DNA of 64,000 bases, from positions 266,209 to 330,208 of IMG/VR virus record IMGVR_UViG_3300029983_000007. One strand, written 5' to 3'. The notes under the pieces are model-generated. The model ran no database searches. It was not told the origin of the DNA and was given only the letters and a program-made list of their open reading frames with translations. This document shows positions 55,535 through 63,716 of this stretch, piece after piece. The stretch comes from a virus. Numbering within the stretch: position 1 is the stretch's first letter; each line of letters opens with the position of its first letter. Both the position numbers and the translations under genes were made by a program.

Positions 55535-56236
55535 TTAAATATTTAAAATATAACAAAAATCAGGTAGAGCATCAATATAAGTAATGGATGTATTATCTTT
55601 TTTTGATTCATTATGAGCTATCTTATCTAAGTGAGTATGGCCACAAATTTGATGATAATTTTTTAATGATTTAGTCCATGTTTCAGTTTTATCAGCCCAC
55701 AATGGACCGCCAACCTGGAAACGACCGTTTCTTATATATCCACAATCAACTAAACAACTCAATTCAAATTCTTGTGCTAAATTTAATTTTTCTGCTATTG
55801 TACCTTCAAAATCTGATATTTTTTTAAATTCTCTCAAAAATTTATCATACCATCCACGGTGAATACCAGCATGAGTCCAAATATAATTTTCATATTGATA
55901 TGACATTTGAAATAATTTTAAATTGATGTGGAATATATCATACAAATCGAAATGCATATCTGCTCTATAACCAGTACAATATCCTAATATTTTCATTTGG
56001 GGTGGGCGTATTGCATATTGGTAATCGTGATTACCTAATAATAAAACAACTTTATCTGGATATTGTTTTTTAAATTCAATTATATCTAATAAATTATTTA
56101 ATATTGTAATATTACTTAGATTATATTCATCTACATAATCTCCAACAAATATAATTTTATCATATTCTGATATATCTTTAACGAATTTCTTCCATGAATC
56201 AAAACCATGAATATCACCTATACTTAAAATTTTCAT
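55535..56236 (-). CDS. Calcineurin-like metallophosphoesterase
   Basis: 233 aa. All core metal motifs are present: GDIHG (7-11), GDYVD (32-36), GNHD, THAGIH and GHTH. Resembles Ser/Thr-phosphatase-like or diadenosine-tetraphosphatase-like phage enzymes (lambda phosphatase class). May act on phosphoproteins or dinucleotides; substrate unknown. ATGA overlap with the small gene upstream. Confidence 0.9.
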   Translation of the reverse strand: MKILSIGDIHGFDSWKKFVKDISEYDKIIFVGDYVDEYNLSNITILNNLLDIIEFKKQYPDKVVLLLGNHDYQYAIRPPQMKILGYCTGYRADMHFDLYDIFHINLKLFQMSYQYENYIWTHAGIHRGWYDKFLREFKKISDFEGTIAEKLNLAQEFELSCLVDCGYIRNGRFQVGGPLWADKTETWTKSLKNYHQICGHTHLDKIAHNESKKDNTSITYIDALPDFCYILNI

Positions 56237-56409
56237 TTGATAATAAAATTTGAAATGTCCCTACTAATAATATTACATGCTACAACAATAGCATCTTCAT
56301 CTATATCGAATTCACTTATTTCAATTGAGTCTAATACGTCATCGACATTTTTAGTATCTTCAACATCAATAATCAATTTAAAAACACAATCAATTTCTAT
56401 CCTTTTCAT
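56233..56409 (-). CDS. Small acidic protein
   Basis: 58 aa frame, MKRIEIDCVFKLII start, acidic middle, ending SNFIIK. ATGA overlap with the phosphoesterase gene and shared ATG/stop bases with the upstream gene support it. Function unknown. Confidence 0.62.
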   Translation of the reverse strand: MKRIEIDCVFKLIIDVEDTKNVDDVLDSIEISEFDIDEDAIVVACNIISRDISNFIIK

Positions 56410-56711
56410 TATATTAATATGAAATTTTCATTTAAATATTCTTCTGAATGAGAACCTAATGATGTTTCAATTTCATTCACATCAAATATAATATAATTAT
56501 TCATTGCAACTGATTCACTTATCATACCATATTCTCCTCGATGAGATATTATTAAAACATTCTCATCTCCATAGATATCTTTTCCAGCTTTTAATGTATC
56601 TTCGTGTGTTTTATTGAATGATTCAACTGCATTATTGATTTCATCAATAATTGCAAAATCTCCTACCCATTGAAACACCAATATATCTTCTAATCTTCTA
56701 TATCTTTTCAT
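56409..56711 (-). CDS. Orphan acidic protein
   Basis: 100 aa. DILVFQWVGDFAIIDEI near the N-terminus resembles small PAAR-unrelated beta domains but no family is evident. ATGA overlap upstream. Function unknown. Confidence 0.68.
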   Translation of the reverse strand: MKRYRRLEDILVFQWVGDFAIIDEINNAVESFNKTHEDTLKAGKDIYGDENVLIISHRGEYGMISESVAMNNYIIFDVNEIETSLGSHSEEYLNENFILI

Positions 56712-56950
56712 GTTATTGTAATTTCTTTTATTGTTACTTTGATTTTATCATTGATAACATTCATTCTTTCAGATAATGAAATATCGTGTTCCATAGAATG
56801 TTCTAAATGATCTATATTCCTATAACCATTACAATCTAAATCAACTTCAAGTCCAAATTCTTTAAGAGCTTTTACAATTGCTAATGTAACTGTAGATTTG
56901 CCTATAGCTGTTGCTCCTTCAACTTTAATAGTAATATTATTTTTGTTCAT
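56708..56950 (-). CDS. Short P-loop NTPase-like protein
   Basis: 80 aa. VEGATAIGKSTVTLAIVKAL (about 11-30) is a Walker A motif (GxxxxGKST) after a beta strand, followed by FGLEVDLDCNG (second strand). Nothing after residue 80: only the first third of a kinase fold is present. Could bind nucleotide or be a remnant of an adenylate-kinase-like gene. Confidence 0.7.
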   Translation of the reverse strand: MNKNNITIKVEGATAIGKSTVTLAIVKALKEFGLEVDLDCNGYRNIDHLEHSMEHDISLSERMNVINDKIKVTIKEITIT

Positions 56951-57146
56951 TATTTTTGTTTTTATTTTGTGTTGTTTTTTTTTCTAAATATAAAAAATAT
57001 TTTAAATATGCTAAAAAAAAGACTGATATGATTACAATTTGTAATTTAATATCAAAAGGATAAGACATTAGATATCCTAAAACTCCAAATGATATAATAA
57101 GTATAAATAATTTAAAATATGTTGTTTTTTTCATTTTAATTTTCAT
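56937..57146 (-). CDS. Two-helix membrane protein
   Basis: 69 aa. Helices ~11-27 and 32-50, Lys/Asn-rich tail. The start at 57146 overlaps the upstream stop as ATGA; an internal Met at residue 5 is possible. Function unknown. Confidence 0.66.
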   Translation of the reverse strand: MKIKMKKTTYFKLFILIISFGVLGYLMSYPFDIKLQIVIISVFFLAYLKYFLYLEKKTTQNKNKNNEQK

Positions 57147-57625
57147 TTTTCATAATACAAATTTTTAAAATCTATTCTAAATTTATATTCAGATGCATTT
57201 TTATCAACTGTAATATATTTAAGTTTAAAATTATTAACTATTGGACTTAATAATTCAGAACCAATTAAAAAATATTCAGTATCTTCACTGATAGTATCTT
57301 TATCAAGAGTACTATCATTATAAGTTTGAACGAATAAAACATAGTTATTTTTAACTCCTATAACTTTTTTATTTATTTTAATCTCTTGTTTAAATGGATC
57401 ATTTTTATAAATATTATAACTCCATGTTTGACCAACTTCAATTTTTTGTTTAATAGTAGGTGTCATTAAAGTTACATAATCTTCTTTTTCTGATTCTTGA
57501 CTAATCATAGTTCCAAATTGAAAAGACATAAATGAAACGAACGCTATACCTACAACAATTAGAGCGTGTTTAAAAGATGATAATCTCCTAGATTGCTTGT
57601 AATCATAATAATCATTTTCTTCCAT
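57143..57625 (-). CDS. Single-pass membrane protein with periplasmic-type domain
   Basis: 160 aa. Polar/basic N-terminus, membrane helix ~21-42, then a Ser/Lys-rich beta domain. TATCTTTG lies ~37 nt upstream (57662-57669). Function unknown. Confidence 0.7.
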   Translation of the reverse strand: MEENDYYDYKQSRRLSSFKHALIVVGIAFVSFMSFQFGTMISQESEKEDYVTLMTPTIKQKIEVGQTWSYNIYKNDPFKQEIKINKKVIGVKNNYVLFVQTYNDSTLDKDTISEDTEYFLIGSELLSPIVNNFKLKYITVDKNASEYKFRIDFKNLYYEK

Positions 57626-57661
57626 AATAAAATTTAAATTATTTTTTGTTTAATATAACAT

Positions 57662-57669
57662 TTCACAAA
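57662..57669 (-). promoter_or_regulatory. Bacteroidota-type -7 box (TATCTTTG)
   Basis: CAAAGATA on the plus strand upstream of the start at 57625; marks a transcript start for the 57625-55112 run. Confidence 0.55.
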
Positions 57670-57726
57670 GATACAATAAAATATTGATATATTGTTTATA
57701 TAGTAATATTTTTTTTATGTTTAACT

Positions 57727-58017
57727 TTAAAATCTAATATTTGATAAGCCATATTTTTTTAATATGGTATAAAAACTTGTCCAGGTTACAAAATATTGAT
57801 TCTTATTGTGATGAGATTCGTAAATGATGCAAATTTCAGTGTCTCCTTCTAATATTGGCTTAGAAATACTGATACATGGTTTAGAACTACTATAAGGAAT
57901 TACAAAAATTTCAGTTGGTGATTTTTCAATAAATAATTTTTTTATTTCATGAAATGTCAATTCAATTTCAATTTGTTTTGTTATTGTTTCAATTCTTATT
58001 AATCTATTATCTGTCAT
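57727..58017 (-). CDS. Orphan protein
   Basis: 96 aa, alpha/beta with a central beta hairpin, no known motif. Function unknown. Confidence 0.67.
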   Translation of the reverse strand: MTDNRLIRIETITKQIEIELTFHEIKKLFIEKSPTEIFVIPYSSSKPCISISKPILEGDTEICIIYESHHNKNQYFVTWTSFYTILKKYGLSNIRF

Positions 58018-58031
58018 TTTTTATATAATTT

Positions 58032-58295
58032 TTAAGGAAGTGATAAACTAAATGGCGAATATACATAAACATTAGCATCTATTGATATTATTCCACCGTG
58101 TTTAGTTTTAAAATAGTCAAATATAGCCATCTCAGCTTCAAAGAATGAATCATAATGATAATTAAAATTTATCAACATATGTACACTCACATCACTTGCT
58201 ATCACCCAACCAATAAAATTCTTCTTATATACTACAAAATATGTTTTATTATGTTGATATGTATGAACTTGTTTAATTATTTTAAATTTATCCAT
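58032..58295 (-). CDS. Orphan protein
   Basis: 87 aa from ATG at 58295 (MDKFKIIKQ), 4 nt after the upstream stop; the longer frame to 58319 would overlap the upstream gene. Alpha/beta, His-rich. Function unknown. Confidence 0.66.
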   Translation of the reverse strand: MDKFKIIKQVHTYQHNKTYFVVYKKNFIGWVIASDVSVHMLINFNYHYDSFFEAEMAIFDYFKTKHGGIISIDANVYVYSPFSLSLP

Positions 58296-58299
58296 ATGT

Positions 58300-58533
58300 T
58301 TAATATTTAGGAAATGCATGATTTTTATCTAACCAATAAATTGAGCCACACCACAATTTAGTCCAAAAATAGTCATGATTAAATATTGATAAAAACATAA
58401 AAATGATTGCGAATGGAAATAATACTAAACCGATAATACAATAATTAATTGTAATAAATATCATTTTTAATATACTTAAAATTATCAGCAATAAAATTTT
58501 AATTATCAGCAATAAAATTTTAATTATTTTCAT
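58300..58533 (-). CDS. Hydrophobic membrane protein with 21-bp tandem duplication
   Basis: 77 aa. Starts MKIIKILLLIIKILLLII: the heptad IKILLLI is duplicated through two perfect 21-base copies (about 58482-58525). Two membrane helices and an aromatic C-terminus follow. The duplication extends the first helix. Function unknown. Confidence 0.68.
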   Translation of the reverse strand: MKIIKILLLIIKILLLIILSILKMIFITINYCIIGLVLFPFAIIFMFLSIFNHDYFWTKLWCGSIYWLDKNHAFPKY

Positions 58534-58535
58534 GT

Positions 58536-58805
58536 TTATTTGTTATTTTCATTAATTTCATCTAATTTTTCTTTTCTTAAATTCATTGGATCAATAGTAA
58601 GCAATTTATCTAATTCTGATAGAACTTTATTTACTTCTTCAGATGAATCAAAATCAATAATCAATTCACAGATACCATCTTTAGATTTCCTTTCAACTAT
58701 AATATTCCAAAAATTTAATCTATCGCAAGGATAATATGCAAATATGCTATTTAAATTTAATCTATAAATACCAATTTTAATACACTTTTTTATTTTACAT
58801 TTCAT
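58536..58805 (-). CDS. Small protein with RK-x-KL tail (paralog pair)
   Basis: 89 aa. The core (IGIYRLNLNSIFAYYPCD) matches that of the next gene upstream (IGGRRIKIDSIFGYYTYN), so the two are tandem duplicates. Tail NLRKEKLDEINE. Overlaps it by 11 nt. Function unknown. Confidence 0.77.
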   Translation of the reverse strand: MKCKIKKCIKIGIYRLNLNSIFAYYPCDRLNFWNIIVERKSKDGICELIIDFDSSEEVNKVLSELDKLLTIDPMNLRKEKLDEINENNK

Positions 58806-59055
58806 CTTTATTTAACTCAATAAGTTTCTCTTTTCTTTTGTAGTTATTAATATTTAAAACAAACAAAGAATCTAATTCATCTATTGTTATTTTCAAATCT
58901 AATTCGTTTTCAAAAGATATATCAAATTCGTCTATATTATCCAGTAACAGACGTTCAATAACAAGATTTTTATTATTATAAGTATAGTAGCCAAATATAC
59001 TATCAATTTTTATTCTTCTACCTCCAATTATTATTTTATCTTTATCTATTACCAT
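58795..59055 (-). CDS. Small protein with RK-x-KL tail (paralog pair)
   Basis: 86 aa. Paralog of the gene at 58536; tail YKRKEKLIELNKDEM. Acidic middle. Function unknown. Confidence 0.77.
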   Translation of the reverse strand: MVIDKDKIIIGGRRIKIDSIFGYYTYNNKNLVIERLLLDNIDEFDISFENELDLKITIDELDSLFVLNINNYKRKEKLIELNKDEM

Positions 59056-59387
59056 AAATCTTCTGATGTTAATTCACTACCTAATAACTTATTTTTTAAT
59101 TGCCCATTTGATTTAACTAATTCTAATGCTTCTTCTCTTGTTAGAAATCTATTTTTTGTAGTTAGAAATCCCTGTACTGTTAACTCACCATATTTTTCAA
59201 ATGGATAAATTCTATTTGTTTGTTCAAATATAGAAGGATGACGATTACCGCTATATACAATTCCTTTATTTATATTATATGGTTTATATAAATAATCAAT
59301 TCCGTCATCAATCCAATTTGCTGCACACACAACATATTCTATCTCACCATTATTAAGGTGGACTTCTAATCTTTCTTTGTCTATCAT
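59049..59387 (-). CDS. Orphan protein
   Basis: 112 aa, beta-rich N-terminal half and helical end. No known motif. Overlaps both neighbours by a few bases. Function unknown. Confidence 0.68.
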   Translation of the reverse strand: MIDKERLEVHLNNGEIEYVVCAANWIDDGIDYLYKPYNINKGIVYSGNRHPSIFEQTNRIYPFEKYGELTVQGFLTTKNRFLTREEALELVKSNGQLKNKLLGSELTSEDLW

Positions 59388-59797
59388 TTACAATTCATGG
59401 TTTTGTTCCAACTTTTTATTACAACATCTCTCAATGTATCAAGAGTAAAATCATCATATACTAATTCCTCAGAATTTTGTCTCATTTCTAATCCACAAGT
59501 GTTACATTTAACATAAGCATAACCACAATTATTTAATCCTGTATGACTACAATTAACTTCAGCATTACCTCCACAAACACATTTACTAACACCACTTTCA
59601 GAAAATGATGGATTCCACCTATCTATTAATTTCTTATAAAAGAATAATAATTCATAATCACCAATATTAACAAAGTCTAAATCACTAGCATCTTTACAAA
59701 TATTTCCATATGAAAAATCTTTAAATTCATCACCTGTAAAATTATTAGTTTCTTCTCTAATATTTTCTATCTCTCTTAGTATAAAAGTTCTATTCAT
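59384..59797 (-). CDS. Lar-like (restriction-alleviation type) zinc-ribbon protein
   Basis: 137 aa. The C-terminal half carries CVCGGNAEV...YVKCNTCGLEM and ends with VIKSWNK: the two CxxC pairs and the terminal Trp-Asn of Lar-like zinc ribbons. Rac Lar modulates type I restriction-modification; most phage members are uncharacterised. The N-terminal ~60 residues are a separate helical part. Confidence 0.72.
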   Translation of the reverse strand: MNRTFILREIENIREETNNFTGDEFKDFSYGNICKDASDLDFVNIGDYELLFFYKKLIDRWNPSFSESGVSKCVCGGNAEVNCSHTGLNNCGYAYVKCNTCGLEMRQNSEELVYDDFTLDTLRDVVIKSWNKTMNCK

Positions 59798-59809
59798 CTA
59801 TTTTTATTT

Positions 59810-60109
59810 TTAATTATAATTTGGATAGATTATTGATTCAAATTTATCAGTTAATCTTTCTTTAATATTATCAATAGCTTCTTCTAGCGTAATAACATTA
59901 ATACCAATACTTGAAATATGAGTTTTAAAATGTTCATCATATTGTTCATCAGACATTTTTTTAAAAAAATTGCATGATTTGCGATTTTTAATATAATATT
60001 CTTCAATCTTTATATCATAAAGTTTAGTTGCTTCATCTTTATCTGAAAAAACTTCAATTATTTCAGATACGCATAAATCATATACTACCCAAGTGTCAAT
60101 TAATTTCAT
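59810..60109 (-). CDS. Orphan protein
   Basis: 99 aa, helical, Lys/Glu-rich. Follows the 368-aa gene by 7 nt. Function unknown. Confidence 0.67.
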   Translation of the reverse strand: MKLIDTWVVYDLCVSEIIEVFSDKDEATKLYDIKIEEYYIKNRKSCNFFKKMSDEQYDEHFKTHISSIGINVITLEEAIDNIKERLTDKFESIIYPNYN

Positions 60110-60116
60110 AACATTT

Positions 60117-61223
60117 TTATTTTAGCCAATAATTAGTTTTATTTGTTCCTTTTACATTCATCATTTGTAAGAATTCTTTTGGAAATTCTGTACCCCATGC
60201 AAATCCAACATCACAATGAGTATCTTCAGAAAAATCTGTTATTATATTTGATGTAGAAAAAATTAGAGGATCTTCCCTTCTTGCTAATGCTTGCTGAACT
60301 TCAAGCTTCAATGTTTTAATTTGTTCTGCTTGCTGTATAGCCATTTGCTGTTGACGAATTTGTTCTTTTGATATTTTTTCAAGTTCAGATTGTATTCTAC
60401 CAATATTTTGTTCGATTCCTTTTACTTGTTCTTTGAGTATCTTTGTTGAATTTTCAAGTGCATCTACTCTATTACCAAGATTTACCATTGTTTCATACAT
60501 ACTTCTAAATAATGGTAAATTCATACCAACATTCATACTAACCATTGATAATGAATTTGGAAAATATACATCGTAATATTTTTGACTCTTTACGTGTTTT
60601 TCAAAATCATAAAAACCAATAGGACATAATATATAAAAGTTTCTTTCTGAGTTAGCATTTTTGTAGTTATTAATAGCAGACTCAATATCTTTTGATGCCC
60701 TTTTTGGGTCACAAGTCAGAATGGAATTTTTTGCTAATTCTAATGGAATAATCATAAATCCAAAAGTCTCTGCAATTTGAACAATAGAACTAAGATTCGA
60801 ATTTAATCTTGAGTTAAGGTACTGATTGTAATTTTTGTCTATTTGAATTTCAACTTGATCATATCTGTCGCCTGAAGAAGTTCTTTCTTTTTTTATCAAG
60901 TTGTATTTTATTAAGTTTTCAGGAATCTTAACATTATATGATTTCAAACTGCCTAATATATTATTATATTCAGTAACTTTTTCGTTGATTGAATATCCTA
61001 ACTGTTTAAAAATTTCCCTTTTAGTAGAAAAATTAGTTTTGGTTTCATCATAATAGGAATTAGATCTAATAATATTGGCTTTTTCTAACACTTTTAATGT
61101 TAACATAAATTCTTTTAAATCAGAGTCTATTAATTTTAGCTTATCAATTAATAATTGACTCTTTTCAGTGCTTTTTGCTGCACCTGATACATTTTTTGTT
61201 GGAGTGACATTTAATAAATTCAT
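60117..61223 (-). CDS. Large coiled-coil protein
   Basis: 368 aa. A soluble alpha/beta first two thirds is followed by a long coiled coil (about 245-320) rich in Gln/Glu/Lys (ILKEQVKGIEQNIGRIQSEL), then a ~45-residue globular end. The start is supported by TATCTTTG about 50 nt upstream (near 61273). An oligomeric scaffold or sensor is possible. Family not recognised. Confidence 0.78.
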   Translation of the reverse strand: MNLLNVTPTKNVSGAAKSTEKSQLLIDKLKLIDSDLKEFMLTLKVLEKANIIRSNSYYDETKTNFSTKREIFKQLGYSINEKVTEYNNILGSLKSYNVKIPENLIKYNLIKKERTSSGDRYDQVEIQIDKNYNQYLNSRLNSNLSSIVQIAETFGFMIIPLELAKNSILTCDPKRASKDIESAINNYKNANSERNFYILCPIGFYDFEKHVKSQKYYDVYFPNSLSMVSMNVGMNLPLFRSMYETMVNLGNRVDALENSTKILKEQVKGIEQNIGRIQSELEKISKEQIRQQQMAIQQAEQIKTLKLEVQQALARREDPLIFSTSNIITDFSEDTHCDVGFAWGTEFPKEFLQMMNVKGTNKTNYWLK

Positions 61224-61313
61224 AATAATAATTTTTAATTACACAAAAATTGAAATAATTTTTAATTTCAAACACAAAGATAATAAAAAAAATCAATTAC
61301 ACAAATTAATTGT

Positions 61314-61754
61314 TCATATATTATTCAATTTATTTAGTTTTTTCTTTCTTAAATATAAATTATAATTACCATTATGATTTAACATATTAATATAATCTTT
61401 TAATGTCAATTCAGATAACTCAGAAATATATTTATTTAGTTTTACTTTATAATCTCTAAGACTAACTAAAAAATCTTTATCAAAAAAATAAAACATCAAT
61501 AATATTAAATCAAAAAAATCAGAAATTTCTTCATTTTTTATTCGTAGTAAGTCATCTTTTAATTTTAATGACAAATCATATAAAGAAATAAATTTATAAT
61601 CATTTTTTTGATATTCAATTATAGTATTTAATAATTGATAAAAAATACGGGAATATCTTTCATCAATAGCCTGAATATCTACTAAAAAAAGAAATCTATT
61701 ACGATATAACATATCATTATATTTCTTAGTATCAAGTTTTTTGATTTCAATCAT
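61314..61754 (-). CDS. Orphan helical protein with RK-x-KL tail
   Basis: 146 aa, the longest protein ending in the second tag (YLRKKKLNKLNNI). Helical with Phe/Leu-rich segments (DFFDLILLMFYFF). Overlaps upstream by 8 nt. Function unknown. Confidence 0.77.
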   Translation of the reverse strand: MIEIKKLDTKKYNDMLYRNRFLFLVDIQAIDERYSRIFYQLLNTIIEYQKNDYKFISLYDLSLKLKDDLLRIKNEEISDFFDLILLMFYFFDKDFLVSLRDYKVKLNKYISELSELTLKDYINMLNHNGNYNLYLRKKKLNKLNNI

Positions 61755-61962
61755 TAATTTTTTTTGATAATTGTATTAACTTCTCTTTTCTAATTTCTAT
61801 CTTCGCTTTTGAATAATATTCTAAATAGTTATCGTGTTCTAACAGGAAATCAAAAAATGTATGATTTACACCACGATAAGGTGTATCTTCATCTTGACCA
61901 CAATATAAATCATATGCTTTATGATCTAATTCAGTAATAATATAATCATTATAATTAATCAT
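61747..61962 (-). CDS. Small protein with RK-x-KL tail
   Basis: 71 aa. Tail KIEIRKEKLIQLSKK. The end and the start of the next gene share bases. Function unknown. Confidence 0.76.
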   Translation of the reverse strand: MINYNDYIITELDHKAYDLYCGQDEDTPYRGVNHTFFDFLLEHDNYLEYYSKAKIEIRKEKLIQLSKKIND

Positions 61963-62197
61963 TTGATTCTGTTATTTTATTTAACTTATCTATTCTTAAT
62001 TTAGTTTTTAAATTAAATGCAACAGCATGAGCATACTTTGAGTGACAATCATCTATTGATTTCATAATATAAATATATTCATCATAATCTTCTTCATTGG
62101 TTATTTCAAATTCTTCATTTAGTTTAATTTTTTCAAAATAACGTAATTCTGATTCAAAATAATTTATTTCTGATAGTATATTTTTTTCATTTATCAT
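61955..62197 (-). CDS. Small protein with RK-x-KL-type tail
   Basis: 80 aa from ATG at 62197 (MINEKNILSE), 4 nt after the upstream stop; the longer frame to 62272 lies inside the upstream gene. Tail KTKLRIDKLNKI is a looser form of the second tag. Function unknown. Confidence 0.72.
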   Translation of the reverse strand: MINEKNILSEINYFESELRYFEKIKLNEEFEITNEEDYDEYIYIMKSIDDCHSKYAHAVAFNLKTKLRIDKLNKITESND

Positions 62198-62201
62198 AAT
62201 T

Positions 62202-62450
62202 TTATATTTTACCTTGAACAAAAAACTCAAGTATAAATACAAGTTTAGACTCAAATTCTTTATCTTCTTCAATCTCTTTCAACATTTTATAATAATATGA
62301 TGTGTCTAATGTATTATCATCAGGCTCACCACTTCTTAAAAACATCTGATAATGTTCATTAACATAGTTGTCAATATTTCCATATTTATTTATCTCAACT
62401 ATAGATTCTTTTATCTTATTGATAATTTCTTTTGATTCGCTATATCTCAT
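62202..62450 (-). CDS. Small orphan protein
   Basis: 82 aa, helical, acidic. First gene of the minus-strand run 62450-61314, divergent from the NADAR-like gene. Function unknown. Confidence 0.68.
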   Translation of the reverse strand: MRYSESKEIINKIKESIVEINKYGNIDNYVNEHYQMFLRSGEPDDNTLDTSYYYKMLKEIEEDKEFESKLVFILEFFVQGKI

Positions 62451-62488
62451 TTTTGTAACTTTTTTATTTTTTTATCATATAATATAAC

Positions 62489-62977
62489 ATGGAAATATTA
62501 GATATTAAATTTAGAATGGAAGGCTTAGAAAAAAAACTATCGAATTTATATCCATATGAATTCGAGATTGATGGCGTATCTGTGGCTTCATATGAAGGCT
62601 TTATACAGTCATTAAGAACTCCAGACATACAAATTAAAGAGAGTATATGGAAACTATCAGGGTTTGAAGCATGGTCAGCTGGTCAATGTTTAGATTGGAT
62701 AGATACTCAAGAATTATATTGGATATCTACACCAATCAATAGACAATCTGAAGAATATGATGAACTAATAAAACGATCATATGATTGTTTATTTGAACAA
62801 AATGAATCTTTCAGAAACAGTTTAAAAGAATCAATACCTTATAAATTAGATCACACTATTGGTAAATCTGGCAAAACTAACACATTAATGACAAAAAGTG
62901 AATTCTTAATCCAATTAAATAGATTAAGATCCAAATTGACAGAAAAGAAGTTTTTTAATTTACTTGACTTGTTCTGA
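62489..62977 (+). CDS. NADAR-superfamily-like protein (YbiA-like)
   Basis: 162 aa. FEIDGVSVASYEGFIQSL, GFEAWSAGQ, QTQELYWISTPINR-type segment, a FEQNESFRNSL helix and the ending LDHTIGKSG...LNRLRSK follow the order of small phage NADAR-like proteins (S-x-E-x-x-x-Q, F-x-x-N-x-x-F, L-x-H/E-x-x-G). NADAR proteins are N-glycosidases acting on ADP-ribose-linked or riboflavin-pathway substrates. It is the only plus-strand gene in the 43-64 kb region. Confidence 0.68.
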   Translation: MEILDIKFRMEGLEKKLSNLYPYEFEIDGVSVASYEGFIQSLRTPDIQIKESIWKLSGFEAWSAGQCLDWIDTQELYWISTPINRQSEEYDELIKRSYDCLFEQNESFRNSLKESIPYKLDHTIGKSGKTNTLMTKSEFLIQLNRLRSKLTEKKFFNLLDLF

Positions 62978-63304
62978 TTTATAATAATTTCTAAATCTCA
63001 TCAATGTTTCACAAACCCAAGATTCAACTTCTTTTGCTTTCCATCCATGTTTAAGCTGAAGTATTGCTAATTTAAGTACTCCTCTTTCATATCTGGTTGA
63101 TGCACCTCCTTTGTACATATAGATAAGACTTGCTACTTTCTCTGCTTCTGATACGTTTGTGCCATCACGTACAATAACTTTTCTACAGTTAACTGACTTA
63201 TTTGTATCTGCTTCGGCTTTAACATTACTTGAATGTCTATCTCTTAAAATTTCACAAGAAATAACCTTTAAATTCTTATCATAATAAACTGCTGTGTAAT
63301 CCAT
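62960..63304 (-). CDS. Orphan basic protein
   Basis: 114 aa, basic alpha/beta; C-terminal helices (LAILQLKHGWKAKEVESW). Converges with the NADAR-like gene, overlapping it by 18 nt. Function unknown. Confidence 0.72.
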   Translation of the reverse strand: MDYTAVYYDKNLKVISCEILRDRHSSNVKAEADTNKSVNCRKVIVRDGTNVSEAEKVASLIYMYKGGASTRYERGVLKLAILQLKHGWKAKEVESWVCETLMRFRNYYKSEQVK

Positions 63305-63318
63305 GTTTTTTTGTTTAA

Positions 63319-63441
63319 TTATTTAAATTTTGGTGGCTTTGGTATATTATATCCACCTTTATCTAGAAATGTGCTAATTGCCATATATATGAATAATATG
63401 GTAAATGGAACACAAATACATAATACTAATATATCATCCAT
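63319..63441 (-). CDS. Very small membrane protein
   Basis: 40 aa frame. MDDILVLCICVPFTILF start, one helix (4-24), then GGYNIPKPPKFK. Its ATG overlaps the upstream stop (ATGGATGA). Function unknown. Confidence 0.55.
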   Translation of the reverse strand: MDDILVLCICVPFTILFIYMAISTFLDKGGYNIPKPPKFK

Positions 63442-63715
63442 GATTTAATTGTTTATAGTTTTTATTCATTAATTTATAATAAGTTAAATATCCAATGAGC
63501 CAATATAGACTTAAATCATGACTATCAATATACACATCATGTTCTAAATTTTCTTTATCATTATCAATAATTCTATAAAAAGGATTATCTACATCATTAA
63601 CTATAATAACATCACATTTGTCATTACTATAATTATAATCATCAATTTTATTGAAGTCATTCTCTTCTAAAAAATCTGTAATTGGTCTGTAAATCATTTC
63701 TTTAGTTAATACCAT
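63434..63715 (-). CDS. Small acidic orphan protein
   Basis: 93 aa from ATG at 63715 (MVLTKEMIY), which follows the upstream stop as TAATATG; the longer frame begins with TTG. Acidic, Tyr-rich. Function unknown. Confidence 0.68.
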   Translation of the reverse strand: MVLTKEMIYRPITDFLEENDFNKIDDYNYSNDKCDVIIVNDVDNPFYRIIDNDKENLEHDVYIDSHDLSLYWLIGYLTYYKLMNKNYKQLNHG

Positions 63716-63716
63716 A

